This document shows, in pieces, positions 51,401 through 60,770 of a DNA stretch of 64,000 nucleotides (within the stretch, counting starts at the first letter, position 1; the number at the start of each line of letters is the position of its first letter). The stretch is from Niastella vici (lineage in GTDB: Bacteria > Bacteroidota > Bacteroidia > Chitinophagales > Chitinophagaceae): positions 1 to 64,000 of the forward strand of contig NZ_LVYD01000064.1 in the NCBI RefSeq assembly GCF_002077945.1, read 5' to 3'. The notes under the pieces were generated by a model. The model searched no databases. It worked only from the letters and a program-made list of their open reading frames with translations, and was not told the DNA's origin. The translations under genes and the position numbers were made by a program.

Positions 51401-52147
51401 TTATCCCCGTTCCAGTCTGAACTGAATAACGACCTGTACTTTTGATTTCACCTTTTTACCATCCTTTTCAGCCGGCAAAAATTCTGGTTGAAATAACTTA
51501 ACAACCCGCAGTGCTTCTTCATCCAGGGCTGGAAAAATACTTTCCGGAATGGTGTAATCAATGGCATCCCCATTTTCATCTACCGTTACTTCTACAAATA
51601 CTTTTCCCATTTTATTTTTATCAATTGCCTTCTGAGGATACCGCAGGGTTCTGTTGAGAAAAGATTGCCATTCATAGGTTGAACGAAGCCAAACCGGGTC
51701 GCGGTCTGCCTTGCCTATTTGCCATTCGCCATTTGATGACTGGTATGAATAATCAAACGCATTCTGGGGCTTGTTAACAAAGGAGTCTGTGTTGAAATCA
51801 TATTGCCAGTCAGGTGTTCCGTCGTTTTTATAAAATATCCAGGCACCTGTTTTTTTATTTTCAGCATACATTTTACTCGATAGAACCAACCCTTTTGTAC
51901 TGAACCGTTGCCAAACACTGTCTTTTTTGCCCAACTTATAAAAACCACTGGTAGCTAAATTATAATTAAAGTAATACTTATAGGGCCCGTGTTTTATAGT
52001 AGGGTTATCAATTAAAGCATCGTATTTCAAATTTACTATACCATAATATCTATCACCTGATTCGTCATTAACTTCTTTAGTTTCCTGTGCCAGGGACTTA
52101 ATGGCAATAAACAGCAATATTAGCAATGGTGTAAGGGACAATTTCAT
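51401..52147 (-). CDS. TonB C-terminal domain protein
   Basis: 248 aa. Signal peptide (LTPLLILLFIAIKSLAQ), a MORN-like toxin-antitoxin-style repeat region (GPYKYYFNYNLATSGFYKLG, KKTGAWIFYKNDGTPDWQYD), then a TonB C-terminal domain (YPQKAIDKNKMGKVFVEVTV, VVKLFQPEFLPAEKDGK). It could energise an outer-membrane receptor, but it lacks the usual TM-proline linker, so a structural role is possible. Confidence 0.8.
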   Translation of the reverse strand: MKLSLTPLLILLFIAIKSLAQETKEVNDESGDRYYGIVNLKYDALIDNPTIKHGPYKYYFNYNLATSGFYKLGKKDSVWQRFSTKGLVLSSKMYAENKKTGAWIFYKNDGTPDWQYDFNTDSFVNKPQNAFDYSYQSSNGEWQIGKADRDPVWLRSTYEWQSFLNRTLRYPQKAIDKNKMGKVFVEVTVDENGDAIDYTIPESIFPALDEEALRVVKLFQPEFLPAEKDGKKVKSKVQVVIQFRLERG

Positions 52148-52208
52148 GAAAAAGGTTTTGGTGGGCGCAATATAATAAAAAAGCCCACCAACTTACATAG
52201 CCCCCACA

Positions 52209-54371
52209 CTAAATTTCGTTCATGTTAAAGGGTAACTTTCTAATACGTTTGCCCGTAAGATCAAAGATCGCATTGCACAAGGCCGGGGCAAAAGGCGGTA
52301 AGCCCGGTTCGCCCACACCACCGGGTTTTTCCTCATTCTCCATAATGTACACTTCAATCTCCGGCACATCGTTTATGCGTGGCATCTGGTATTGATGGAA
52401 GTTTGTTTCAACAGCCTTGCCATCGGTAAAATGTGTTTCATGAATGGTTGCGGCGCCCAGTGCCATCACAATGCTTCCTTCCACCTGCGCTTTAATGATA
52501 TCGGGGTTCACATACCAGCCGCAATCCATCACGGCTACAATCCGGTCAATTGTCAACCTGCCTGCTGCATTGCGCGATACTTTCACCGCTTCACCCACCA
52601 CGCTTTTAAAACATTCGGTAATGGCAACGCCCCAGCCACTGCTTTTGCCGCGCGATTTCCAACCCGTTTTTTCTTCCAGCATATCGATCAACGCCCCATA
52701 GCGTTCTTCGCGCAAATGCTGCCGGCGAAAATCGAGGGGGTCTTTTTCTGCAGCCACCGCCAGCTCATCCATAAAACTTTCGTAAGCAAAACCATTGGTC
52801 GATGAATATACCGACCGCCACCACATTACCGGCACCGGCGATTCAGTGGGCACGTCGCAAAAACTGTAATGATCGATGCCATTTATAAAAGCTTCTGCCA
52901 GGCCTTCGGTGGTGCTGTTGTTAAAGCTGGTTTTATCGGCATGTGGCCATTGATGGTCCATATTCTGCGCCGCCATCTTGGTTTGGTAAGCGGTAATGCG
53001 GCCATTGTTCAAACCGGCTTTGCATTCATATACGGCGCCGGGGCGAAAAGGCCCCTGGGTCATATCGTCTTCGCGCGTCCACACCACCTGCACGGGGGCT
53101 TTTATTTCCTTTGAAATGAGCGCTGCTTCTGCGGTATAATCGGTAAATGCTTTCCTCCCAAAACCACCGCCTAAAAAAGTCATGTGTACAGTTATGTTGT
53201 CTATGGGCATATTCAGGCGGTCGGCCAGGTCGCGTTGTATCCAGTCGGGCCCTTGTATGGGTCCCCAGATCTCGCATTTGTCGTTTTGTACATAAGCGGT
53301 GCAATTCAACGGTTCCATACAGGCATGCGCTTCATAGGGCGTTTCATAAACGGCTTCCAGCTTTTTGGCGGCTTTTCCATACGCTGCTTCAAAATTGCCG
53401 CCGGTGCGTTGCGACAGGCCGGGTTTTTTCAGGTCTTCTTTCATGCGGTTGTACAAGCCGGTTGTATCCAGGTGTTCGAACCCGCTTGTATCCCATTCTA
53501 CTTTTAAGGCTTTGCGGGCCTGCATGGCGGCCCAGGTGTTATCGGCAATAATGGCTATACCTTCCCTTGTGGTGTCGAACACCGGCATTTGTACCTTAAT
53601 GACGTATTTTACGCCGGGCATGGCTTTCACGGCGCTGTCGTCATAACTTTTTATTTTTCCCAAAAAGTGCGGACTGCGTTCAACTACGGCATACAACAGA
53701 CCGGGCAATTTTTTATCAATCCCAAATTCGGCTTTGCCATTCACTTTAAGCGGCGTATCCTGCCGCGGTAATGGCTGGCCAATGATGGTGTAATCTTTTC
53801 TTTCCTTGAGGGGTACATTTTTGGGTGGCGTTATCTTTGACGCTTCTTCTACCAGTTCGCCATAACCGAGCTTTTTGCTGCTGGGCCGGTGAATGACTTC
53901 ACCGTTCTTTGCGTAACATTCAGTGGCTGGCACATTCCATTTTTTAGCGGCGGCTTCCACCAACATTTCGCGGGCGGTAGCGCCGGTTCTCAACAAATGC
54001 TTATAAGCGCCGCGAACGGTGGAACTGCCGCCCGTGATCTGGCTGCCATATTTATTCTGATGACCCGGTGCAAAAGAGATCGACACCTGGTCGAGCGATA
54101 CTTCCAGTTCTTCGGCAATCATTTGCGGAACTGCCTGAAAAGAACCCTGGCCCATTTCAGAACGGTGGTTTAAAATGGAAACCTTCCCGGTTTTGTCGAT
54201 AGAAATAAATGCATTCAGGGCAATGCCGAGCGTATCGGCCGTTTCAGCAGTAACAATAGCAACACCTTCTTCGGCCAGTGCCGGAAAATAAAATCCTATA
54301 GTGAGCGCAGCGCCGGTAAAACCTGATAATTTCAAAAAGGCGCGGCGGTTAATGGAGTTAGCGGTTGGCAT
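52209..54371 (-). CDS. Molybdenum hydroxylase large subunit (IorB/xanthine dehydrogenase family)
   Basis: 720 aa. A twin-arginine signal (INRRAFLKLSGFTGAALTIG) sends it folded to the periplasm. Moco-binding motifs are NHRSEMGQGSFQAVPQMIAE, TFLGGGFGRKAFTDYT and the active-site glutamate in PGGVGEPGLPPFAPALCNAI. It oxidises aldehydes or N-heterocycles with water-derived oxygen. It forms a complex with the 2Fe-2S subunit 18 nt upstream; the following genes supply its cofactor. Confidence 0.93.
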   Translation of the reverse strand: MPTANSINRRAFLKLSGFTGAALTIGFYFPALAEEGVAIVTAETADTLGIALNAFISIDKTGKVSILNHRSEMGQGSFQAVPQMIAEELEVSLDQVSISFAPGHQNKYGSQITGGSSTVRGAYKHLLRTGATAREMLVEAAAKKWNVPATECYAKNGEVIHRPSSKKLGYGELVEEASKITPPKNVPLKERKDYTIIGQPLPRQDTPLKVNGKAEFGIDKKLPGLLYAVVERSPHFLGKIKSYDDSAVKAMPGVKYVIKVQMPVFDTTREGIAIIADNTWAAMQARKALKVEWDTSGFEHLDTTGLYNRMKEDLKKPGLSQRTGGNFEAAYGKAAKKLEAVYETPYEAHACMEPLNCTAYVQNDKCEIWGPIQGPDWIQRDLADRLNMPIDNITVHMTFLGGGFGRKAFTDYTAEAALISKEIKAPVQVVWTREDDMTQGPFRPGAVYECKAGLNNGRITAYQTKMAAQNMDHQWPHADKTSFNNSTTEGLAEAFINGIDHYSFCDVPTESPVPVMWWRSVYSSTNGFAYESFMDELAVAAEKDPLDFRRQHLREERYGALIDMLEEKTGWKSRGKSSGWGVAITECFKSVVGEAVKVSRNAAGRLTIDRIVAVMDCGWYVNPDIIKAQVEGSIVMALGAATIHETHFTDGKAVETNFHQYQMPRINDVPEIEVYIMENEEKPGGVGEPGLPPFAPALCNAIFDLTGKRIRKLPFNMNEI

Positions 54372-54389
54372 AATACAGTAATTATTGGG

Positions 54390-54872
54390 TTAAAAACTTT
54401 TTGCCGGCGGCTGTTTCATCATGGCCGCTGCCTTGTGAATGGCTTTACGAATGCGGGGATAGGTGCCGCACCGGCAAATATTTCCCTGCATAGCCATATC
54501 GATATCCCGGTCGGTAGGGTTGGCATTGCGTTTCAGCAAAGCCACGGCCGACATAATTTGTCCGGTTTGGCAATAACCGCATTGCGGAACCTGTTCGGCG
54601 ATCCAGGCCTGTTGCACAACATGTGAATTATCTGAACTTATTCCTTCAATAGTGGTTATTTTTTGATTGCCTACGGCCGATATGGGCATTGAACAGGACC
54701 TGATGGCATTGCCATTCAAATGCACGGTGCAGGCGCCGCATTGCGCCATACCACAGCCATATTTTGTACCGGTAAGGTTCAGCAGGTCGCGCAACACCCA
54801 CAGCAGGGGCATTTTGGGATCAGCTTCTACGGCATAGCTGCCGCCGTTGATACTGAGTTTGTACGAAGCCAT
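54390..54872 (-). CDS. 2Fe-2S subunit of the molybdenum hydroxylase (IorA type)
   Basis: 160 aa. The plant-type cluster is in [18 protein letters not shown] and the second cluster in [17 protein letters not shown] and [18 protein letters not shown]. It transfers electrons from the Moco subunit to an outside acceptor, perhaps the cytochrome c at 50986. No signal of its own, so it is exported with the large subunit. Confidence 0.93.
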   Translation of the reverse strand: MASYKLSINGGSYAVEADPKMPLLWVLRDLLNLTGTKYGCGMAQCGACTVHLNGNAIRSCSMPISAVGNQKITTIEGISSDNSHVVQQAWIAEQVPQCGYCQTGQIMSAVALLKRNANPTDRDIDMAMQGNICRCGTYPRIRKAIHKAAAMMKQPPAKSF

Positions 54873-55070
54873 AAACAGGTTGTTTTATGTACAGAAAGGT
54901 ACGATGGGGAAGGGGCGGGTTCCCAATTTATTATACTAATGGTAAGTGGAATTTGCCCAACGCCGTTGGTCGAATTTGTTTCAAATTATGTGTCGCAACT
55001 GTTGTAACTTTAAATTCAGGAGTTATGTATTTAAATATATAACGCTCCTGAAAACAAATAAAAGCGACAA

Positions 55071-56231
55071 ATGAAAGAAATACAGGCCATTATACAGGCC
55101 TTTGAGGCGGCAGATAAGCAGGGAAGGCAAACGGCGCTGGCCACCGTGGTGCATGTACAGGGATCATCGTACCGCCGGCCGGGCGCCCGCATGTTAATTA
55201 CCCAGGACGGACAGTTGACCGGCGCCATCAGCGGTGGCTGCCTCGAAGGCGATGCCCTGCGCAAGGCCCTGCTGGTGATGGAACGGCAGCAACCCATGCT
55301 GGTCACCTACGACACTACTGATGAGGACGACGCCAAACTTGGCGTTGGGCTGGGCTGCGAAGGCATTATTCATATTGTAATTGAACCAATATTACCCGGC
55401 CAACCTGATAATCCCATTCAATTATTAAAGAGCATCAGCGCGCAACGGCAGCATGCAGTGCTGGTGATGCTGTTTTCGTTGAACGATCGGCGCGAGGTGC
55501 AGCCCGGCACCTGTTTATTGCAATTGCCGGGGCAAACCATTACGGCCCGTGTGGGAAATGAGGCGCTGCAACAGGCGATCACCACCGACGCCAAAACCGC
55601 CTTTATTAACCAGGTGTCGGCAACAAAAACTTATTTGGCTGAAGGAAAACAATTCACTGCATTTATTGAATTAATAAAACCAGCTGTATCTGTGGTGATC
55701 ATCGGGGCGGGCAATGATGCCATGCCGGTGGCGCAAATGGCAAATTTGCTCGGCTGGCAGGTAACCGTAGCCGATGGCCGGCCGGCTTATGCAACAGCAG
55801 CCCGGTTCCCCACGGCCAACCAGGTACTGGTAACCAAACCCGATCAGGTGATTGGACAGGTGGCTATTGACGCGCAAACGGTTTTTGTGCTCATGACCCA
55901 TAACTATAATTATGATCTGAAAGTGTTGCGGCAGTTGCTTGGCCAACGCGTTACCTACATCGGTATGCTGGGGCCGCGCAAAAAACTGGTGCGCATGCTC
56001 GATGAATTAAAAGCAGAAGGCATTGAGCCTACGGCAGAACAGCTTGCCTCCGTATATGGACCAGTGGGTTTGAATCTTGGCGCAGAGAATGCCGAAGAGA
56101 TCGCGTTATCAATTGTTGCCGAAATAAAAGCCATTATTGCGGGCAGGTCCGGAGAGTCGTTGCGCAATAGCGTTGATACTATTCATCCGCGGGTAGAGAA
56201 GGAGATTGAGGAGGTGAAGGTAGGTTCATAG
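55071..56231 (+). CDS. XdhC/CoxI-family molybdenum hydroxylase maturation factor
   Basis: 386 aa. N-terminal XdhC domain with TALATVVHVQGSSYRRPGAR and LTGAISGGCLEGD, and a C-terminal Rossmann domain with VVIIGAGNDAMPVAQMANLL, VFVLMTHNYNYDLKVLRQLL and YIGMLGPRKK. It inserts sulfurated Moco into the hydroxylase encoded divergently next to it. Confidence 0.92.
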   Translation: MKEIQAIIQAFEAADKQGRQTALATVVHVQGSSYRRPGARMLITQDGQLTGAISGGCLEGDALRKALLVMERQQPMLVTYDTTDEDDAKLGVGLGCEGIIHIVIEPILPGQPDNPIQLLKSISAQRQHAVLVMLFSLNDRREVQPGTCLLQLPGQTITARVGNEALQQAITTDAKTAFINQVSATKTYLAEGKQFTAFIELIKPAVSVVIIGAGNDAMPVAQMANLLGWQVTVADGRPAYATAARFPTANQVLVTKPDQVIGQVAIDAQTVFVLMTHNYNYDLKVLRQLLGQRVTYIGMLGPRKKLVRMLDELKAEGIEPTAEQLASVYGPVGLNLGAENAEEIALSIVAEIKAIIAGRSGESLRNSVDTIHPRVEKEIEEVKVGS

Positions 56232-56249
56232 ATTATTCGGTGCGCCTGG

Positions 56250-56564
56250 CGGGTTTGAGCGGCTGTATTTCGGTTTTATATGATTGCATGGCGGGTTTTA
56301 CTCTCTGCAATTCGTTTTTATAAGTTTGCACCGCGAGTTTGGTTCTTTGCAAACCAGTCTCTTCCGTTGACATTGTGAGTTTGAGTCTCTGCAAGCCGGT
56401 TTATGCCTTTTGCATTTTGGTTAAAGCTACACCCATGCCGTTTAAAGGGTTTTATATTCTTGTTTATGAGGTACGCATTTCTGTATAAGTAATTTGCATT
56501 ACTGTTTAAGTAATTCGCATTACGGTTTAAGCTGTTTGCATGCTTGTTTTCCTTGTCAGCATGC
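56250..56564. repeat. 15 degenerate tandem repeats of exactly 21 bp
   Basis: Units start every 21 bp from 56250 (56271, 56292, 56313 and so on to 56544). Approximate consensus is C-G/T-GTTTaag, six variable bases, TTGCAT. 21 bp is seven codons and also two turns of B-DNA. A facing tract with the same period continues at 56586-56846. Confidence 0.82.
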
Positions 56565-56566
56565 AT
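56318..56566 (-). CDS. Asn-rich heptad-repeat ORF
   Basis: 82 aa read from the 21-bp repeat tract on the minus strand as seven-residue units such as RNANYLN, SNANYLY and RNAYLIN. It starts 19 nt from the facing plus-strand heptad ORF. It may be a real repeat protein or the by-product of a DNA repeat; nothing else supports expression. Confidence 0.35.
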   Translation of the reverse strand: MHADKENKHANSLNRNANYLNSNANYLYRNAYLINKNIKPFKRHGCSFNQNAKGINRLAETQTHNVNGRDWFAKNQTRGANL

Positions 56567-56585
56567 GTTTTAATAAAAAAAAGCA

Positions 56586-56849
56586 ATGTTTTTACTGAAA
56601 ACCGGAATGTTGACGGAGCAAAATGATAAATTGGTAGCCAAAACTGCTAAGCTGACAAATCAAGACGACAAACCGGTGGCTAAAATTGCTAATCTGATTG
56701 ACCAAAAAGACAAACCGGTAATCAAAACCGCTAAGTTGATTTTCGAAAACGCCAAACAGGTTATTGAAATTCGAAAATGTATGACACAATTCAGCAAACC
56801 GGATATCAAACTCGCCAAACTGATTATTAAAGTTGAAAAATCGATCTGA
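56586..56849 (+). CDS. Lys-rich heptad-repeat ORF
   Basis: 87 aa made of about 12 seven-residue units (KLVAKTA, KLTNQDD, KPVAKIA, NLIDQKD, KPVIKTA, KLIFENA, KPDIKLA, KLIIKVE). The pattern alternates KxxxKxA and xLIxxxx over 14 residues and would form an amphipathic coiled coil or beta-solenoid. It sits 34 nt before mocA. Maintained reading frame and 14-residue pattern favour a protein. Confidence 0.5.
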   Translation: MFLLKTGMLTEQNDKLVAKTAKLTNQDDKPVAKIANLIDQKDKPVIKTAKLIFENAKQVIEIRKCMTQFSKPDIKLAKLIIKVEKSI

Positions 56850-56883
56850 AAAGCTGATTTAATGAATATCAAAAGCCATAGCC

Positions 56884-57489
56884 ATGACAATCTACCACAC
56901 CGACATAATAATCCTCGCCGCAGGCGCATCCACCCGACTGGGCCGGCCTAAACAATTATTGCCCTGGCAGGGTAAAACGCTGTTACAACATGCTGTTCAA
57001 TGTGCACTCACCATTACAACACAACCGGTGGTGGTTATGGGGTCCAATGCCGATCAGCTGGCGGCGGGTTTGAACCATAGCCAGGTGCAAATTGTATTTA
57101 ACCCCGAATGGGAGCAGGGTATTGCCTCTTCCATCCGCTACGGGCTGCAGGCCCTGCTGAACCGCACCCCGGCGCCCGACCAGGTGATCTTTATGGTTTG
57201 CGACCAGCCCTTTGTAACAGCCGGATTGTTGCTGGAACTGGTAAACGAACGGCAAAATACCCGCAAACCCATCGTAGCCAGCGCTTATGGTGGAACCTTG
57301 GGAATTCCCGCCCTTTTTGAAAAGTCACTGTTTCCGCAACTGCTTGATTTGCAGGGCGACACAGGGGCCCGAAAGCTTATTCAGCAACATACGGATGAGG
57401 TGGCGGCTGTTCCCTTTCCCAAAGGTGAGTTTGATATTGATACAGTGGTGGAGTATGAGGAACTGGTTAACAGCACGGGAAAAAGTTGA
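56884..57489 (+). CDS. mocA: Molybdenum cofactor cytidylyltransferase, MocA/MobA-like
   Basis: 201 aa. NTP-binding N-terminus IIILAAGASTRLGRPKQLLPW, then VFNPEWEQGIASSIRYGLQA and MVCDQPFVTAGLL. It adds CMP (or GMP) to Mo-molybdopterin. With XdhC and a IorAB-type enzyme in the locus, the cytosine form is the likely product. Confidence 0.92.
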   Translation: MTIYHTDIIILAAGASTRLGRPKQLLPWQGKTLLQHAVQCALTITTQPVVVMGSNADQLAAGLNHSQVQIVFNPEWEQGIASSIRYGLQALLNRTPAPDQVIFMVCDQPFVTAGLLLELVNERQNTRKPIVASAYGGTLGIPALFEKSLFPQLLDLQGDTGARKLIQQHTDEVAAVPFPKGEFDIDTVVEYEELVNSTGKS

Positions 57490-57578
57490 CAGATAAACTT
57501 ATCACCCCCCTCAGTTGGTAAAGACTATCAACTTCCACCATTTTAAAGTAATTTTACCCCTACAACTTATAGCAGGAA

Positions 57579-58559
57579 ATGATAATTGATCAGTTTAACA
57601 GGGTGCACGATTATTTGAGGATCTCATTGACCGACAATTGTAATTTTCGTTGCTTTTATTGTATGCCCGAAGAGGAATACGAATTCACGCCCGCATCAAA
57701 ACTGATGCAGGCCGGTGAAATAGAAGCGATCGCGAAAACCTTTGTTGACCTGGGTGTAAAAAAGATCCGGCTTACCGGTGGCGAACCGCTGGTACGGAAA
57801 GATGCCGCCGAAATTATACTGGCCCTGTCGAAACTGCCGGTTACGCTAACGCTGACCACCAATGGCGCCCGCCTGCATGAATTTCTACCCACTTTAAAAC
57901 AGGCCGGTATCACTTCGCTCAATGTAAGTTTGGATACCCTGCAGGCCGACAAATTTCAACTCATCACCCGCCGCGATCAGTTTCAACGGGTTTATGATAA
58001 TATACACCTCCTCCTTGAAAACGACATTCGCGCCAAAGTGAATGTGGTGGTGATGAAAGATTTCAATGACCATGAGTTAAAGGATTTTGTTGCCTGGACA
58101 AAAAACACCCCGGTGCATGTGCGCTTTATTGAGTTCATGCCATTTCAGGGCAACCGATGGACGAGCAACAAAGTGATTACCTGGCAACAGATCTTGCAGG
58201 AAATTGAAACGGAGTATTCATTCCTTCCCCTGAAAGGCGAAGCGAACGATACCGCAAAAAAATATATAGTGCCGGGCCATGCCGGAACCTTTGCCATTAT
58301 CAGCACCATGAGCGCGCCGTTTTGCAGCACCTGCAACCGCATGCGCCTGACCGCAGATGGCAAAATGAAGAATTGCCTTTTTGGAAAAGACGAAACCGAT
58401 CTGCTCGCCACGCTGCGCAATGGCGGCGATATTATTCCTTTGATCCGCCAGAGTATTCATGCCAAGGCTAAAGAACTGGGCGGACAATTCAATACCGATT
58501 TTGAACACCTGGAAGCAATTGCTATCCAGAACCGCAGTATGATCACCATCGGCGGTTAA
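57579..58559 (+). CDS. moaA: GTP 3',8-cyclase
   Basis: 326 aa. Radical-SAM cluster in LTDNCNFRCFYCMPEEE, LTGGEPLVRKD, and the C-terminal second cluster in APFCSTCNRMRLTADGKMKN ... CLF. It ends in GG as MoaA must. First step of Moco synthesis with MoaC. It is 90 nt after mocA and 11 nt before moeA. Confidence 0.96.
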   Translation: MIIDQFNRVHDYLRISLTDNCNFRCFYCMPEEEYEFTPASKLMQAGEIEAIAKTFVDLGVKKIRLTGGEPLVRKDAAEIILALSKLPVTLTLTTNGARLHEFLPTLKQAGITSLNVSLDTLQADKFQLITRRDQFQRVYDNIHLLLENDIRAKVNVVVMKDFNDHELKDFVAWTKNTPVHVRFIEFMPFQGNRWTSNKVITWQQILQEIETEYSFLPLKGEANDTAKKYIVPGHAGTFAIISTMSAPFCSTCNRMRLTADGKMKNCLFGKDETDLLATLRNGGDIIPLIRQSIHAKAKELGGQFNTDFEHLEAIAIQNRSMITIGG

Positions 58560-58569
58560 TACCTTCAAC

Positions 58570-59751
58570 ATGATCTCTGTAACTGAAGCTAAGAATATGA
58601 TCCGCGCCAATGCCACTGCATTGACGCCCGCCATCGTTCCATTGGAACAAGCCGTAGGCCGTGTGCTCGCGGCCGACGTATTTGCCCAAACAGATATCCC
58701 CGCATTCGATCAGTCGGCTATGGACGGTTATGCTTTATCGTTTGCCGGCTTTCAATTACACAATACCTTAACGATACATGGCGAAGTGCCCGCCGGTGCG
58801 CCTGAACAATTTACGTTGCAGGCCAACCAGTCCATGCGCATTTTTACCGGGGCGCCAGTACCTGCCGGCGCCAATACGGTGGTGATGCAGGAAAAAGTGG
58901 AAGTCATAGATGGTAAACTCATCATTAAGGATGAACAGCTGCGGGCTGGTTTAAATGTACGGCCCAAAGGTTCTGAAATAAAGACCGGTGAGCTGGCCTT
59001 AACGAAGGGACAGCCACTAACGCCGGCGGCTGTGGGCTTTTTGGCCACCACCGGTGTGTCGGAAGTGCCGGTTTATCCTGCTCCCGTAATGAGTATTATT
59101 GTTACCGGCAATGAGCTGCAGCAACCGGGCAGGGAATTGAGGTACGGGCAGGTATATGAGTGCAACAGCTATCAGTTGCGGGCGGCGCTGCAATTATTGC
59201 AGATAGAAGAAGTGCCGGTGTTTGAAGCAAAAGACGATCCCCACACCCTGAAGGGAATTTTACAAAATGCATTAGACGATAGTGATGTGGTTTTATTAAC
59301 AGGCGGTGTAAGCGCGGGCAATTATGATTTTGTGCCCGAAGCGGCCGCAGCCTGTGGCGTAACCACCTTGTTCCATAAATTAAAGCAACGCCCCGGCAAG
59401 CCATTGTATGTAGGGCAGAAAGGAGATAAATGGGTGTTTGGTTTACCGGGCAATCCATCTTCAGTGCTCACCTGTTTTTATGAATATGTGATAACGGCTT
59501 TGGAACAGCTGATGCAGTTAAAGCCAGTGCTGAAAACGATAAAAGCGCCATTGGCGAAAGCGTATTCAAAAACGGCGGTGCTCACTTTTTTCCTGAAAGG
59601 ATATTACGACGGGCAAACCGTGGTGCCGCTCGATTCGCAGGAATCGTACCGGCTCAGGTCCTTTGCCATGGCCAATTGCCTGTTGTGTTTGCCTGAAGAG
59701 AAAATGGAGTTTGCAGCAGGAGAGGAGGTAGAGGTGCATTTGATACCCTGA
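58570..59751 (+). CDS. moeA: Molybdopterin molybdenumtransferase
   Basis: 393 aa. Motifs DIPAFDQSAMDGYALSF, IFTGAPVPAGANTVVMQEKV, LLTGGVSAGNYDFVPEAA and VFGLPGNPSSVLTCFYEYV are those of MoeA. It inserts molybdenum into adenylated molybdopterin. Full length for the family. Confidence 0.96.
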   Translation: MISVTEAKNMIRANATALTPAIVPLEQAVGRVLAADVFAQTDIPAFDQSAMDGYALSFAGFQLHNTLTIHGEVPAGAPEQFTLQANQSMRIFTGAPVPAGANTVVMQEKVEVIDGKLIIKDEQLRAGLNVRPKGSEIKTGELALTKGQPLTPAAVGFLATTGVSEVPVYPAPVMSIIVTGNELQQPGRELRYGQVYECNSYQLRAALQLLQIEEVPVFEAKDDPHTLKGILQNALDDSDVVLLTGGVSAGNYDFVPEAAAACGVTTLFHKLKQRPGKPLYVGQKGDKWVFGLPGNPSSVLTCFYEYVITALEQLMQLKPVLKTIKAPLAKAYSKTAVLTFFLKGYYDGQTVVPLDSQESYRLRSFAMANCLLCLPEEKMEFAAGEEVEVHLIP

Positions 59752-59753
59752 TT

Positions 59754-59866
59754 GCTGATTTTGGGATTTAGAAGTGATCGGGTGGCTTGCATTTAATGAA
59801 ATCTCAAAATCCCGAAATCCCGAAATCCCGAAATCTCAAAATCCCGAAATCCCTAAATCAGAAATA
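59754..59866. repeat. AAATCCCG tandem repeat with inverted flank
   Basis: A 9-base type repeat (AAATCCCGA with variants AAATCTCAA and AAATCCCTA) runs from about 59800 to 59866; its reverse complement flanks it at 59757. The same family recurs at 62604-62694. Intergenic, no coding potential. Confidence 0.78.
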
Positions 59867-59936
59867 GATGGACCACCGTAACCCGACAGGTTCACCTGTA
59901 AAGAATTAAGTATTTTTGTAGAATTGAGTTAAATAA

Positions 59937-60176
59937 ATGATTATGCCGGTACAGGTAATTGTGTTTGGACAGCTAACAGATATAATGGGCAACAATCCTG
60001 TTATGGTTGAGCATGCGGCTGATACCAGCGAATTGATCGAGCAATTGAATCAACGCTATCCCGCGCTGGTGAATAAGCCGTACATTATTGCTGTTGATAA
60101 GCAAATAGTGACCGGGCATACAGCTTTATCCGGGAACAATACCGTGGCATTGTTGCCGCCGTTTGCCGGTGGATAG
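59937..60176 (+). CDS. moaD: Molybdopterin synthase sulfur carrier subunit
   Basis: 79 aa, ubiquitin-like fold, ending VALLPPFAGG. The terminal GG is thiocarboxylated and donates sulfur in molybdopterin synthase with MoaE. A second start (M3) is possible. Confidence 0.95.
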   Translation: MIMPVQVIVFGQLTDIMGNNPVMVEHAADTSELIEQLNQRYPALVNKPYIIAVDKQIVTGHTALSGNNTVALLPPFAGG

Positions 60177-60193
60177 CAAGCCCCCGAATGTCC

Positions 60194-60240
60194 TGAGCGA
60201 AGTCGAAGGAGCGAAGGGACGCGTGTTGAGCGAAGTCGAA
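60194..60240. repeat. Direct repeat TGAGCGAAGTCGAA (two copies)
   Basis: Copies at 60194-60207 and 60227-60240 in the moaD-moaE gap, 19 nt apart. This looks like a fragment of a dispersed intergenic repeat seen in many Bacteroidota. Confidence 0.65.
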
Positions 60241-60266
60241 ACGCCATCATCACCAAAAACGACATC

Positions 60267-60713
60267 ATGATCACAGAACGCAAGCCAAAGAACATTTTTA
60301 CGCAGGGGCCAATAGCAGCCACCTTTATTGCCGATAGCATTCAAAAGCATGCGACAAAAACGAATATTGGCGGTCACAGCATTTTTTTAGGGCAGGTGCG
60401 TGCCGATGACATCAATGGCAATAAAGTAGCGGCAATAGAATATACCGCCTATGAAGAAATGGCGCTTGAAAAAATGCACCAGATCCGCGAAGATATTTTT
60501 GCCAAATATCCGTTGGTATGTATGCACGTACATCATAGCCTGGGTAAAATTGCGGCCGGCGAAGTATGCCTGTTTGTGTTTACCTCGAGTGCCCACCGCA
60601 AGGCAGCCATTGACGCCTGTACCGAAATAGTAGAAAGACTAAAGGCGGAACTGCCGATCTGGGGGAAGGAGGTATTTGAAGATGAAAGCTATCAATGGAA
60701 AGAGAATAAATAA
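60267..60713 (+). CDS. moaE: Molybdopterin synthase catalytic subunit
   Basis: 148 aa. The MoaE core AAIEYTAYEEMALEKMHQIRE, VHHSLGKIAAGEVCLFVFTS and SAHRKAAIDACTEIVERLK, with the lysines needed for catalysis (ELPIWGKEVFEDES), is complete. It converts cyclic pyranopterin to molybdopterin with MoaD. Confidence 0.95.
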   Translation: MITERKPKNIFTQGPIAATFIADSIQKHATKTNIGGHSIFLGQVRADDINGNKVAAIEYTAYEEMALEKMHQIREDIFAKYPLVCMHVHHSLGKIAAGEVCLFVFTSSAHRKAAIDACTEIVERLKAELPIWGKEVFEDESYQWKENK

Positions 60714-60770
60714 TATTGAAGCGAGTGGTAAAATTCGCGAACCCATTGACCATTCACCATTTAATCACGA

